From an uncultured Granulosicoccaceae bacterium (GTDB lineage: Bacteria > Pseudomonadota > Gammaproteobacteria > Granulosicoccales > Granulosicoccaceae), in contig CALFCF010000073.1 in assembly GCA_937951345.1 (NCBI GenBank), forward strand, positions 1-64,000: 64,000 bases of DNA, in the 5' to 3' direction. Shown here piece after piece: positions 40,043 to 49,713 of this stretch; the first letter of the stretch is position 1, and each line of letters opens with the position of its first letter. The translations under genes were made by a program, and so were the position numbers. A model generated the notes under the pieces. The model made no database searches. It was not told the origin of the DNA and saw only the letters and a program-made list of their open reading frames with translations.

Positions 40043-40522
40043 ATGGCAAAAAAGAAGAAAGACAAGAAATCTTCTGATGCGACGATTGCGCGTAATAAGC
40101 GTGCGACGTTTAATTACAAGATCGAAGAAAAGTTCGAAGCTGGCCTTGTTCTGCAGGGATGGGAGGTTAAAAGCCTTAGAGCAGGCCGTGTCCAGCTGAG
40201 CGACGCATTTGTCCAAGTTCACAACATGGAAGCCTGGCTGCACAATTGTCACATTACTCCACTCGTGTCCGCATCGACCCACCGAACCAATGAGTCTACA
40301 CGCAAACGCAAGTTGCTCCTGCATTCCCGGGAGCTGGCAAAGCTGACCGGACTTGTTGAACGTAAAGGTTATGCACTGGTCGCAATATCTCTGTACTGGC
40401 AACGAGGTAAGGTGAAATTGCAAGTGGGTTTAGGAAAAGGAAAAAAAGAATACGACAAGCGAGCTTCAATCAAGGAACGCGACTGGCAACGTGATAAGGC
40501 ACGCAGTATCCGCATCAATTGA
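40043..40522 (+). CDS. smpB: SsrA-binding protein SmpB
   Basis: ATFNYKIEEKFEAGLVLQGWEVKSLRAGRVQLSDAFV; KKEYDKRASIKERDWQRDKAR. Confidence 0.98.
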   Translation: MAKKKKDKKSSDATIARNKRATFNYKIEEKFEAGLVLQGWEVKSLRAGRVQLSDAFVQVHNMEAWLHNCHITPLVSASTHRTNESTRKRKLLLHSRELAKLTGLVERKGYALVAISLYWQRGKVKLQVGLGKGKKEYDKRASIKERDWQRDKARSIRIN

Positions 40523-40539
40523 CGAATCAATCGACCGGA

Positions 40540-41214
40540 CTACCACGCAGTCAACCCGTGACGATCACACCAGGCTTCGTGCTGTTCCAATTCCTCAACG
40601 CTCGGTTTGATAACCGGCAGCGGCCCCACCTTGCGCGTACCACGCGTGCGATTTTCAGTCGATGGAGATTCATCATCGAACGCCATTGTTTCCTGCCCAC
40701 CGGTCATCAGTAAATACACGTCAGCCAGTATTTCAGCATCAAGGAGTGCACCGTGCAGTGTGCGGTGCGAGTTGTCCAGATCAAGACGTTGACACAGCGC
40801 ATCAAGCGAATTGCGCTTGCCGGGAAATTGCTTGCGTGCCAGGGCCAGAGAGTCACAGACTTCGCAAAAATCCGCAATTTTTCTCGACTCGCCTGCCAGA
40901 GAAAACTCGTGGTTCAGAAAACCGACATCAAACGAAGCATTGTGAATTATCAATTCGTCTGTGCCTTGCAGGTAATTGATGAATTGATCCAGAACTTCTT
41001 CAAAAACCGGTTTGTCGGCAAGAAAATCATTGGTGATGCCGTGCACATCGACCGCACCGGGATCGATTTCACGGTTGGGCTTTATATATTGATGGAAGTT
41101 GTTGCCGGTTAAGCGCCGGTCAATAAGTTCCACAGCACCCAGTTCGATAATACGGTGGCCATCGCTGACTTCGAGCCCGGTGGTTTCAGTATCAAGTACC
41201 AGATATCTGCTCAT
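40540..41214 (-). CDS. dnaQ: DNA polymerase III subunit epsilon
   Basis: RYLVLDTETTGLEVSDGHRIIELGAVELIDRRLTGNNFHQYI; HNASFDVGFLNHEF. Confidence 0.97.
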   Translation of the reverse strand: MSRYLVLDTETTGLEVSDGHRIIELGAVELIDRRLTGNNFHQYIKPNREIDPGAVDVHGITNDFLADKPVFEEVLDQFINYLQGTDELIIHNASFDVGFLNHEFSLAGESRKIADFCEVCDSLALARKQFPGKRNSLDALCQRLDLDNSHRTLHGALLDAEILADVYLLMTGGQETMAFDDESPSTENRTRGTRKVGPLPVIKPSVEELEQHEAWCDRHGLTAW

Positions 41215-41275
41215 CGATCAGCCGTTTCTTTTTTTGTGTAGCCTGAAGCTGAGCGCATGTCGGTGCCTTTTTGGC

Positions 41276-41704
41276 TCATAATTCATCGATGCCACGATTG
41301 GCGAGCTCATCAACGCGCTCGTTTTCAACGTGTCCGCTATGCCCTTTAACCCATTGCCACTCGACTTCATGCTTCGCAACAAGCTCATCGAGTTCCTGCC
41401 ACAAATCAGCGTTCTTCACTGCGCTCCTGGATGCAGTGCGCCAACCGCGTTGTTTCCAGCCCGCGAGCCACTCTGTGCAGCCTTTCATGACGTAGGTGGA
41501 GTCAGTCGTTATACGTACTTTAACCGGGCGTTTGAGCGCCTTCAACGCTTCAATCACGGCGGTTAATTCCATCCGGTTGTTAGTGGTATCCAGATGACCA
41601 CCATAGATTTCGCGAACGTTCTCTCCATAGCGTAGTACCGCTCCCCAGCCACCCGGTCCCGGGTTACCACGACAGGCGCCATCGGTAAATATTTCAGTGA
41701 TCAC
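41276..41704 (-). CDS. rnhA: Ribonuclease HI
   Basis: [55 protein letters not shown]. Confidence 0.98.
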   Translation of the reverse strand: MITEIFTDGACRGNPGPGGWGAVLRYGENVREIYGGHLDTTNNRMELTAVIEALKALKRPVKVRITTDSTYVMKGCTEWLAGWKQRGWRTASRSAVKNADLWQELDELVAKHEVEWQWVKGHSGHVENERVDELANRGIDEL

Positions 41705-41762
41705 GTTGCATAATCCGCGTCAAACAGGGTGTGATAAGTGTCAACTGTTGTGAAGAACCAGC

Positions 41763-42737
41763 TTACTTGTCCAGCTGCTCACCACGTCCGCGCGACTTGT
41801 GCTGCGAACGCAGCTCTATCACTTCAACGGCACGGGCACCCGTTTCTCTGACTCGCGCGAGGCTCCCGGCCTTGAGTCCGCCTCCCCTGTGTGGCAACCA
41901 TAGGCGTTTAGCAGGAATCAACGGAACCGTTTGTTTCTTTGCATGCAACAGGTAGACTGCGCCGAAAAAGCTTAGCCAACGCTGATTTTTCTCCATGACC
42001 TGCAGACGTTTCAGAATGCGCGGGCTGCGGATCGGAGGACGAAGAAAAAACGCTTGTCGGTATTCGATGCGGTAGCTCAATACGGACAGCCAATCGGTAA
42101 TTCGATTACGCGGGTAGAAACGGCCATTCCAGGGCACCTGCCGGTTCCAGCGGATCAGCCCCTTCTTGAGACCGAATAGACTCCAGGGACTGAAACCCAC
42201 AATGATGATGTGTCCGTCATTTGTCAGTATACGATCAGCTTCACGCAGGGCCTGATACGGATCTGCGCAAAATTCCAACGTGTGCGGCATGATGACCAGC
42301 TTCATGACATCGCTGGCAATGGGAAGATTCAGCACATCACCAGAGATCTGTGCGGGTGATTGAGAAAGGTCGGACGTTGCCTGCGCTGGTGCATCCTCTG
42401 GTTCGTGATCTGCAGCCGGTTCGGTCGACACAGCACTGGCTGCCATGTTTGGTGAGGCCAGTACCAGCGGGCGATGGATGCCAGCGCGTTCCAGCAGCGA
42501 TCTTTGGTTGTTGATAACTCCCAGCTGCAACCCCTGGTAACCGAAAACCGTGGGTAAAATGTGATCCAGCCTATCCATCATCTGGTCAAAGATGGACTGA
42601 CCCAGTTCAGATGAGTACCATTCCTGAAGATGTGGCTGGGACTCAACCCAATCCGGCAACGGTGTTCTGGACAGAAGACTATGTCCGCCTGCCGCTAAAA
42701 CCGGTTTTTTGGAGTTTTCGGACGATTTTTTTCGCAT
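41763..42737 (-). CDS. SAM-dependent methyltransferase (YafS-like)
   Basis: LPIASDVMKLVIMPHTLEFCADPYQALREADRILTNDGHIIIVGFSPWSLFGL; position next to rnhA-dnaQ. Confidence 0.85.
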   Translation of the reverse strand: MRKKSSENSKKPVLAAGGHSLLSRTPLPDWVESQPHLQEWYSSELGQSIFDQMMDRLDHILPTVFGYQGLQLGVINNQRSLLERAGIHRPLVLASPNMAASAVSTEPAADHEPEDAPAQATSDLSQSPAQISGDVLNLPIASDVMKLVIMPHTLEFCADPYQALREADRILTNDGHIIIVGFSPWSLFGLKKGLIRWNRQVPWNGRFYPRNRITDWLSVLSYRIEYRQAFFLRPPIRSPRILKRLQVMEKNQRWLSFFGAVYLLHAKKQTVPLIPAKRLWLPHRGGGLKAGSLARVRETGARAVEVIELRSQHKSRGRGEQLDK

Positions 42738-43073
42738 TATCGATCAATTTACCACGGCTGGCCCCAAGGGTTAAAACGCGGGGGGGGGCTACGGCATGCA
42801 AACACCAAACAAACACTCACCGCGAGCGCGCAACAACCTGCCACTACTGTCAACTGTTACGATGGCGCTTGCTAATACAAGAATAGTTCATGCAAGCTCC
42901 GACAATAAGCGTATGCACGTACTTGTGCGTGCGTCGATGATGCGCCTGTCCCTGTCCCCTTGCTGCAACCCGGTAAGGATCACTGCAAGTCGCCATCGGC
43001 TTCCACTGATCAACTTCCCGCGCAACACTTCGCCCCAAGACACTGCTAATTTACACGGGCTGTAAACGACATT

Positions 43074-44450
43074 ATGAATGCAAATGGTGTGGCAGCAGCG
43101 GTGCTCTTGTTACTAACCGCGCTGACCGGTTCTCATACAAACCTTTACGCAGCCGCCGCCTATGGCGAGCTGCCGACACTTGGCAACACCCCGCAGGTGG
43201 ATGAGCACTTGTCGATCGAAGTCAACGATAGTTTCGTTTGGGAAAACCACGCGCCACTAGTGGCAGAAGCCAGATCGACCAACTGGAACGCCTGGGAAAA
43301 AATTCAGAACGCGAACCGCATACCGGTACATCTGAATCCAGTCATTGATCATTACAAGGCCAGATATATTGACCAGCAATGGGCAATAGAGAAAATCCTG
43401 CGCCGCGCGGGACCGTTTCTGGGCTACATCGTCGAACGCCTGGAGGCACGAGGATTACCGCTTGATCTTGCGCTGCTGCCGGCCATTGAGAGTGGCTTCA
43501 GAACCGCGGTAAGCAGCGAAGATGATGCCATGGGTCTTTGGCAGATCATTCCAGTCACGGCGCGTCAGATCGGTCTGAAGAGATCCGACTGGTTTGATGG
43601 CCGTGCAGATGTACGTCGATCGACGCGGGCAGCGCTCGACTACCTGAGTTTTCTAAACGCGGAATTCGACGGCAACTGGGAACATACACTGGCGGCCTAC
43701 AACGCCGGACCTGCGCGATTGAAGGCAGCTATCAAACGTAATCGTGACGCCGGCAAGCCGACAGATTTCTGGTCACTTGTACTACCGGGAGAGACCGCAG
43801 CCTATCTGCCGAAATTCGTGGCTTTGGTCGAGCTGATCCGGCAAACCCCATCAACACCTCTGGAATTACCGGATATCCCTGCCTCACCAATATTCAGTGA
43901 ACTTAACGTCAAGCAACGGATAAGTCTGGACATAGCAGCCGAACTTGCCGGTCTTAAGGCCAGCACTCTGAAGCGCCTAAACGCCGGTCTGCTGCATTCA
44001 GTCACACCTCCCGATGGTCCGCATACACTGTTGGTACCAAAATCCGTTCTTGGAAAATTACAACGCAACATCGACGCGGCAATAGCCAACGATACGGTGT
44101 TATTCACACTACCGGTGACTCACGTTGTCAAAGCGGGTGAGACGCTGAGCGGGCTCGCGCTCAAATACGGTCTGAAACAACGGGAAATCCGTCAATGGAA
44201 CGACTTGGATGACACCAGTCTACGAATCGGCCAAAAGTTACGCCTGATGGATCGCCGACCCGCGAAAAAGACAGCGCGCAGCGATACCGGCCAGATCACC
44301 TACAAGATTAAACCCGGTGACACATTGTCCGAGATTGCTCAGCAACATGATGTTCCAGTTGATCGCATCACGCAATCCGATGGAAGAAAACCGGATCCGT
44401 CACGTTTGATACCCGGGAACAAATTGCTGATACCTGCGTTGGGTTCTTGA
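43074..44450 (+). CDS. mltD: Membrane-bound lytic murein transglycosylase D-like, two LysM domains
   Basis: SLT motif LLPAIESGFRTAVSSEDDAMGLWQIIPVTARQIGL...LAAYNAGPARLKAAI; LysM HVVKAGETLSGLA and TYKIKPGDTLSEIA. Confidence 0.93.
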   Translation: MNANGVAAAVLLLLTALTGSHTNLYAAAAYGELPTLGNTPQVDEHLSIEVNDSFVWENHAPLVAEARSTNWNAWEKIQNANRIPVHLNPVIDHYKARYIDQQWAIEKILRRAGPFLGYIVERLEARGLPLDLALLPAIESGFRTAVSSEDDAMGLWQIIPVTARQIGLKRSDWFDGRADVRRSTRAALDYLSFLNAEFDGNWEHTLAAYNAGPARLKAAIKRNRDAGKPTDFWSLVLPGETAAYLPKFVALVELIRQTPSTPLELPDIPASPIFSELNVKQRISLDIAAELAGLKASTLKRLNAGLLHSVTPPDGPHTLLVPKSVLGKLQRNIDAAIANDTVLFTLPVTHVVKAGETLSGLALKYGLKQREIRQWNDLDDTSLRIGQKLRLMDRRPAKKTARSDTGQITYKIKPGDTLSEIAQQHDVPVDRITQSDGRKPDPSRLIPGNKLLIPALGS

Positions 44451-44719
44451 CGACTGTAGCCCTGAAGAGCCTAAAAGATGTACAGAAAGCGCCCAATCGT
44501 CTGTTTTTCATACAGTTAGGAGTGACACCGGTTGACGCAAACAGCCGGAACACGAATAATTACGGAATCTTGAGGCATAGTTCTCATCAACAGTCGAAGA
44601 AGATAGCGATCCGTTGAAAACCAAACATTTTGCAGGATATGCAGCCCGTTAGTTTTCCGGCTAAGTTATCCACAACCCGCACAACGCTACAATCCAACGC
44701 AACACACCTTTCGGATGCC

Positions 44720-45664
44720 ATGACAACCATAATCGTTACGCACGAAAACAACGAGCTCGACGAGTACGACTTTGATACAGAGATGAAAACCATTACGGTT
44801 GGCAGGCGCTCGACCAATGATGTCTGTGTGGCGCATCTGTCTGTCAGTGGAAATCACTGCCGCATTCTATTAACCGATAGTGGCACGTATGTCGAAGATC
44901 TCGGCAGTACCAATGGCACGTACATTGACGGTCGACTCATCAGCAAACAACTCCTGAATGACGGCGATGATATTGTCATCGGCAAGGCACGACTGACATT
45001 CCTGCAGCCCGAGGGCACCACTAAATCTGCACCTTCGTCAAACGACAATCAAAACGCAACAAATCAAATTGTGAACGATGAACCTGTGTCAGCCACTGGC
45101 AAAGCAGCTGCGTTAGCAGGAGAAATTCCGCAGCATGCAGCAGCACAAGATTCCATAAAAAGCGAGTTTGCCGGTGACTACTACGAACCGGATGAAGCTG
45201 AAATCGCAGCCATGATCGACAGCCCGTCAGTAGTTGACGATGATGACTTCGATCCTGCTGACGCCGGCCTTGCAACGGCTGAGCAGCCTCAGCAAAAAAG
45301 GGCAGTTGCAGCCAATGCGGTGAGCGGCGGTTTGGCCGGAGGGTCTAACGCCTACGACTATGAGCTCGAAACATCAAACGAACCGCAATTGGATACCGGA
45401 GCCATTATAGAAATAAAGAACGGAGCAAAATCCGGACAGGTATTGCCGATTGACAAGCCGGTAACCACGCTGGGACGTCCAGGTATTCAGATAGCTGCAA
45501 TCATGAAAAAGCCTGAAGGTTATTTTCTGATGCACATCGAAAGCGAAGACCGCACGGACAGACCACGATTAAACGACAGTATGATTGGTGACGATCCTGT
45601 GTTGCTCTCAAGCGGCGATTCACTGAATGTAGCCGGCATAGACGTACAATTCATGTTGTCCTGA
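44720..45664 (+). CDS. FHA domain-containing protein (N-terminal FHA, C-terminal FHA-like)
   Basis: ITVGRRSTNDVCVAHLSVSGNHCRIL...VEDLGSTNGTYIDGRLI; second module TLGRPGIQIAAIMKKPEGYFLMHIE. Start at internal ATG. Confidence 0.88.
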   Translation: MTTIIVTHENNELDEYDFDTEMKTITVGRRSTNDVCVAHLSVSGNHCRILLTDSGTYVEDLGSTNGTYIDGRLISKQLLNDGDDIVIGKARLTFLQPEGTTKSAPSSNDNQNATNQIVNDEPVSATGKAAALAGEIPQHAAAQDSIKSEFAGDYYEPDEAEIAAMIDSPSVVDDDDFDPADAGLATAEQPQQKRAVAANAVSGGLAGGSNAYDYELETSNEPQLDTGAIIEIKNGAKSGQVLPIDKPVTTLGRPGIQIAAIMKKPEGYFLMHIESEDRTDRPRLNDSMIGDDPVLLSSGDSLNVAGIDVQFMLS

Positions 45665-45723
45665 TACTGACCGGTTTTATAGCAGTTACTTATCGGCAGT
45701 CATTTACCAGCGGTCGTTTATTT

Positions 45724-46632
45724 TTAACGCTCGGTATCGAACAATCCACTCGATACATAACGGTCACCTCGGTCACAGACAATTGTCACGATAGTTGCGT
45801 TTTCGAGTTCCTGTTCCAACTGTAAGGCGGCGGCCATTGCCCCGCCTGACGAGACGCCTGCAAGAATGCCTTCTGTACGCGCCATCTCTCGCGTCATCGT
45901 TTCTGCAGTCGCTGACGACACATCAATAATTCTGTCCACCCTCTCCGGCTCATAGATTTTCGGCAGGTAGGCTGGTGACCAACGCCGTATTCCTGGAATA
46001 CTGTCACCGTCTTGCGGCTGTACACCGACAATTTGTATGTCAGGATTGCACTCTTTCAGATAGCGCGATACACCCATTATGGTTCCGGTCGTTCCCATTG
46101 AACTGACGAAATGGGTGATGCGTTTATCTGTTCCGTTGTAGATTTCCGGCCCGGTCGTCGCATAGTGGGCAGCCGGGTTATCCGGGTTGGCAAACTGATC
46201 AAGAATAAAACCCTCTCCAGCACCTGCCATTGCCTGCGCAAGATCACGTGCATACTCCATCCCCTGCTCCTGAGTCACCAGAACAAGTTCCGCACCGTAA
46301 GCCTGCATCAGAGCCCGCCGCTCAGCGGTCATGTTGTCCGGCATAATGAGTCGGATTCGAATACCCATTGCAGCAGACACCATCGCAAGGGCGATACCGG
46401 TATTACCGCTGGTAGCTTCAATCAGCCGGTCGCCTGCAGCGATTTCGCCACGAGCAATCGCCCGACTGATCATGTTGTAAGCAGGTCTGTCTTTAACGGA
46501 ACCTGCCGGGTTATCACCTTCAAGTTTGGCCAGTATGGTGTTGGATGAGGTATCCGGTAAAAGGCGCTGGATCTGACACAGACGAGTTTGTCCAATCTGG
46601 GACTGTAGCGAACTGAAAATCGGTTTATTCAT
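45724..46632 (-). CDS. cysM: Cysteine synthase B
   Basis: AKLEGDNPAGSVKDRPAYNMI; EATSGNTGIALAMV; GTTGTIMGVSRYLKE. Confidence 0.94.
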   Translation of the reverse strand: MNKPIFSSLQSQIGQTRLCQIQRLLPDTSSNTILAKLEGDNPAGSVKDRPAYNMISRAIARGEIAAGDRLIEATSGNTGIALAMVSAAMGIRIRLIMPDNMTAERRALMQAYGAELVLVTQEQGMEYARDLAQAMAGAGEGFILDQFANPDNPAAHYATTGPEIYNGTDKRITHFVSSMGTTGTIMGVSRYLKECNPDIQIVGVQPQDGDSIPGIRRWSPAYLPKIYEPERVDRIIDVSSATAETMTREMARTEGILAGVSSGGAMAAALQLEQELENATIVTIVCDRGDRYVSSGLFDTER

Positions 46633-46687
46633 GATGTGTAAAGCTGAGCGACCAGATCGTTGTGTGCAGGCCCGATGCTGCTGTCTC

Positions 46688-47695
46688 TTAAAAAGAGAGC
46701 CTTTCGTCAATCAATTGGACAACAGTTTGAGCAATTTGTGCAACCGGCATTGAATACGGATCGTACACCACTAGTTCGTCCATGCTGCGCATCCAGGTTA
46801 ACTGACGCTTGGCAAGCTGACGCGTCGCGGCTTTGCCGCGATCGGCGAGTTCTTTGTCCGGCTGGTCACCACTGAGAACATCCCAAACCTGCCTGTAACC
46901 CACCGACCGCTGGCTCGGCAGATCGCGCTGAATTTCATCAAATGACGATAAGGCTTCCACCTCGCCGACCAGACCGTCGGCCAGCATCTGGTCAAATCGC
47001 TCACCGATGACGGCATGTAAGCGCGCTCGATCATCCGGAAACAGTCCGATTTTTACGATGTTGCCTTGCAACACCGGCTCTACCGGGTCACGTTGTCTAC
47101 TTGTAATCGATTCACCGGTTAGCCGATAGACTTCCAGGGCGCGCTGCAAACGCTGCGGATCATTCGGGTGAATGCGTGCTGCTGCAACCGGATCAATCCG
47201 GGCGAGCTGCTCGTGCAGCGCCCGCCAACCGAGGCGCGAAGCTTGCGCCAGGATTTCTGCCCGAACGTCGGCATCGGCCGGTGGTAACTTTGCGAGACCG
47301 TCAATCAGGGACCGGAAATACATCATGGTACCCCCGACAAGGACGGGTATTTGCTGTGCGGCTTTCGCCTCTTCGATCAGCCGTTTTGCATCAGCACAGA
47401 AATCGGCTGCGGAATAGGTTTCCCAGGGTTCGCGTATGTCTATCAGCGCGTGCGGTGTGCGCTGCAGCTCCTCGGTTGAAGGTTTGGCGGACCCGATGTC
47501 CATACGCTTGTAGATTTGTGTCGAATCAACACTGATCAACCTGCAATTCAACAACTGGTTAAGCTCGGTCGCAACAGCTGTTTTACCGCTTGCAGTTGGC
47601 CCCAGGATTAAAACTGTCGGGCAAGAGTCAGACTTGCAGCTGATCGCTTTATCCAATTCAACGCCCGCGTTTAAATCGTGCGTCCAGTTCGGCAA
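46688..47695 (-). CDS. miaA: tRNA dimethylallyltransferase
   Basis: VLILGPTASGKTAVATELNQLLNCRLISVDSTQIYKRMDIGSAKPS. Confidence 0.97.
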   Translation of the reverse strand: MPNWTHDLNAGVELDKAISCKSDSCPTVLILGPTASGKTAVATELNQLLNCRLISVDSTQIYKRMDIGSAKPSTEELQRTPHALIDIREPWETYSAADFCADAKRLIEEAKAAQQIPVLVGGTMMYFRSLIDGLAKLPPADADVRAEILAQASRLGWRALHEQLARIDPVAAARIHPNDPQRLQRALEVYRLTGESITSRQRDPVEPVLQGNIVKIGLFPDDRARLHAVIGERFDQMLADGLVGEVEALSSFDEIQRDLPSQRSVGYRQVWDVLSGDQPDKELADRGKAATRQLAKRQLTWMRSMDELVVYDPYSMPVAQIAQTVVQLIDERLSF

Positions 47696-49610
47696 GTGTC
47701 AATGAGCACCATGTCGGGCGCCCGTGATTACATTGTCCACTGTGAGGTGTGCGTTCAATGTCACGCAATAGCGCGTTCATTTCAAGCGCTGTCAATGCAC
47801 GGTTAGCGCGGACAGACCCGTGACAAGCCATCGTCGAGAGCAAATCGTTGATTTGTTGATCTATGCGTTCGGTATCACCCATATCAGCAAGATCAGACAA
47901 CACATCATTTAACAAACCAGCGACATCAGTTTTATCCAGTAACGCCGGTATAACACTGACTTCCAGCGTTACCGGCCCACGTCTGGTGACTTCAAAGCCC
48001 AGATTTGCGAACAGCTGTGCATGATTTTCAAACTGATCCGCTTCGTGCTCGGCAACCGTTACTTTCACCGGTAACAGCAACGATTGTGAAGATATAGAAC
48101 CGGCAGTATATTGGTTTTTCAGTTTTTCATAGGTAATGCGCTCGTGCGCTGCGTGAGCATCAACCAGAATCAAACCGTCACGATTCTGGGCCACAATGTA
48201 GATTCCGTGAACATGGGCCACAGCAAAACCGAGCGGATACTCCTCGCCTGTTTCAGGATCAACATCAGGGGGTATGGCAGTATCAGCCGCAGCGTTCATC
48301 GCAGGTGCTGCGAGTTGTTGCATAAGCTTCAACTCATCGCGCACCGAAAATCCCAGTGAAGCCTGTTGTCCCGCAGTGTGAATACTCGCGTACGCACCGG
48401 AGCGCTCAGACAAACCCGCTACACCACGTCGATCTGTCGAAGCACCGGACGCAGCACGCTGCAGTGTATCGAGCTCGTGAGTGTCAACCGGCACGGATTG
48501 TTCGTTACTGGCGCCGATTGCAGGGCGTAAGTCCGCCAATGCATCTGCAATAGTTTTACGCAGAAAATTATGCACCGTGCGCGATTCACGGAACCTGACC
48601 TCCTGTTTTCCAGGGTGCACATTGACATCTACAAGGTCTGGATTGATCCCCATGAACAGAACATAAGCCGGGTAACGTTGCTGGTAAACATGATCAGCAT
48701 AGGCCTGTCGAATCGCATGCGTTATCACACGATCCTTGATCGCCCGGCCGTTCAGGAAAAGGTGTTGCAGATCACCCTGGCTGCGCGTGTAAGTCGGGCG
48801 AGCGATCCAGCCACTTAGCACGAGTCCATCGATAGCTATTGCTGTCTCTATGTGCACCGCAGACTCAATAAATGCGTCACCGCAGATTTGCGCAATGCGC
48901 TGTTCCTGTTCAGCCATGTTTGCAGCAGCCGCCAACCGCCAGATCTGCCGGTTGTTATGCACCAACTCAAAGCTGCAATCAAAACGCATCAACGCCATTT
49001 TTTTAAATAGCGTATCGCAATGTTGAAACTCCGTACGTTCGGTACGCATAAATTTGCGCCGCGCCGGCACGTTATGAAAAAGATGCCGAACTTCAACGAT
49101 GGAACCATCGCGTATAGCATCCGGTATGGGTTTTACTACTGAGGCGTGTGCGGGTGTTTCAACGGTTGCGGTGCTGTCTGGTGGATCGCCGGGTGAATCG
49201 TTACCGGATAGCTCAACATCGTTGGCTTCGCGATAATTGATACGCCAGCCATGATCCTGTTCAGCGACATGTGAGCAGATACTTAATCGAGATACCGACG
49301 CAATACTCGGCAGCGCTTCACCACGAAATCCGAGGCTCGTTACCCGTTGCAAATCGTCCATTGTTGCAATCTTGCTGGTCGCATGGCGTGACAAAGCGAG
49401 TGGCAAATCCGACGCACTGATACCACGACCATTATCCGAGACGCGGATCAGCTCCAACCCACCTTTATTAAGTTCCAGTTTGATTGAAGTTGCACCGGCA
49501 TCAAGACTGTTTTCCACCAGCTCTTTAACCACTGATGACGGTCTCTCGACAACTTCACCGGCAGCGATCTGGTTAACGAGGTGGTCGGGAAGTTGTTGTA
49601 TTCGGGCCAT
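47658..49610 (-). CDS. mutL: DNA mismatch repair protein MutL
   Basis: IQQLPDHLVNQIAAGEVVERPSSVVKELVENSLDAGAT; C-terminal ACHGSVRANRALTALEMNALL. Confidence 0.98.
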   Translation of the reverse strand: MARIQQLPDHLVNQIAAGEVVERPSSVVKELVENSLDAGATSIKLELNKGGLELIRVSDNGRGISASDLPLALSRHATSKIATMDDLQRVTSLGFRGEALPSIASVSRLSICSHVAEQDHGWRINYREANDVELSGNDSPGDPPDSTATVETPAHASVVKPIPDAIRDGSIVEVRHLFHNVPARRKFMRTERTEFQHCDTLFKKMALMRFDCSFELVHNNRQIWRLAAAANMAEQEQRIAQICGDAFIESAVHIETAIAIDGLVLSGWIARPTYTRSQGDLQHLFLNGRAIKDRVITHAIRQAYADHVYQQRYPAYVLFMGINPDLVDVNVHPGKQEVRFRESRTVHNFLRKTIADALADLRPAIGASNEQSVPVDTHELDTLQRAASGASTDRRGVAGLSERSGAYASIHTAGQQASLGFSVRDELKLMQQLAAPAMNAAADTAIPPDVDPETGEEYPLGFAVAHVHGIYIVAQNRDGLILVDAHAAHERITYEKLKNQYTAGSISSQSLLLPVKVTVAEHEADQFENHAQLFANLGFEVTRRGPVTLEVSVIPALLDKTDVAGLLNDVLSDLADMGDTERIDQQINDLLSTMACHGSVRANRALTALEMNALLRDIERTPHSGQCNHGRPTWCSLTLAELDARFKRGR

Positions 49611-49713
49611 ACTCGACAGTATAAACCCGGCCAGCTGCCGACGTTAGTAAAGCTTACCGGACAACGACGGGTGCTATCAGAAGCAGGCGGGACGCCTGAG
49701 TTGCAAAACCGAT

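Noticed and set aside
42611-42886. 91-aa plus ORF crossing the G9 tract
   Set aside because: Antisense to the methyltransferase N-terminus; no domain.
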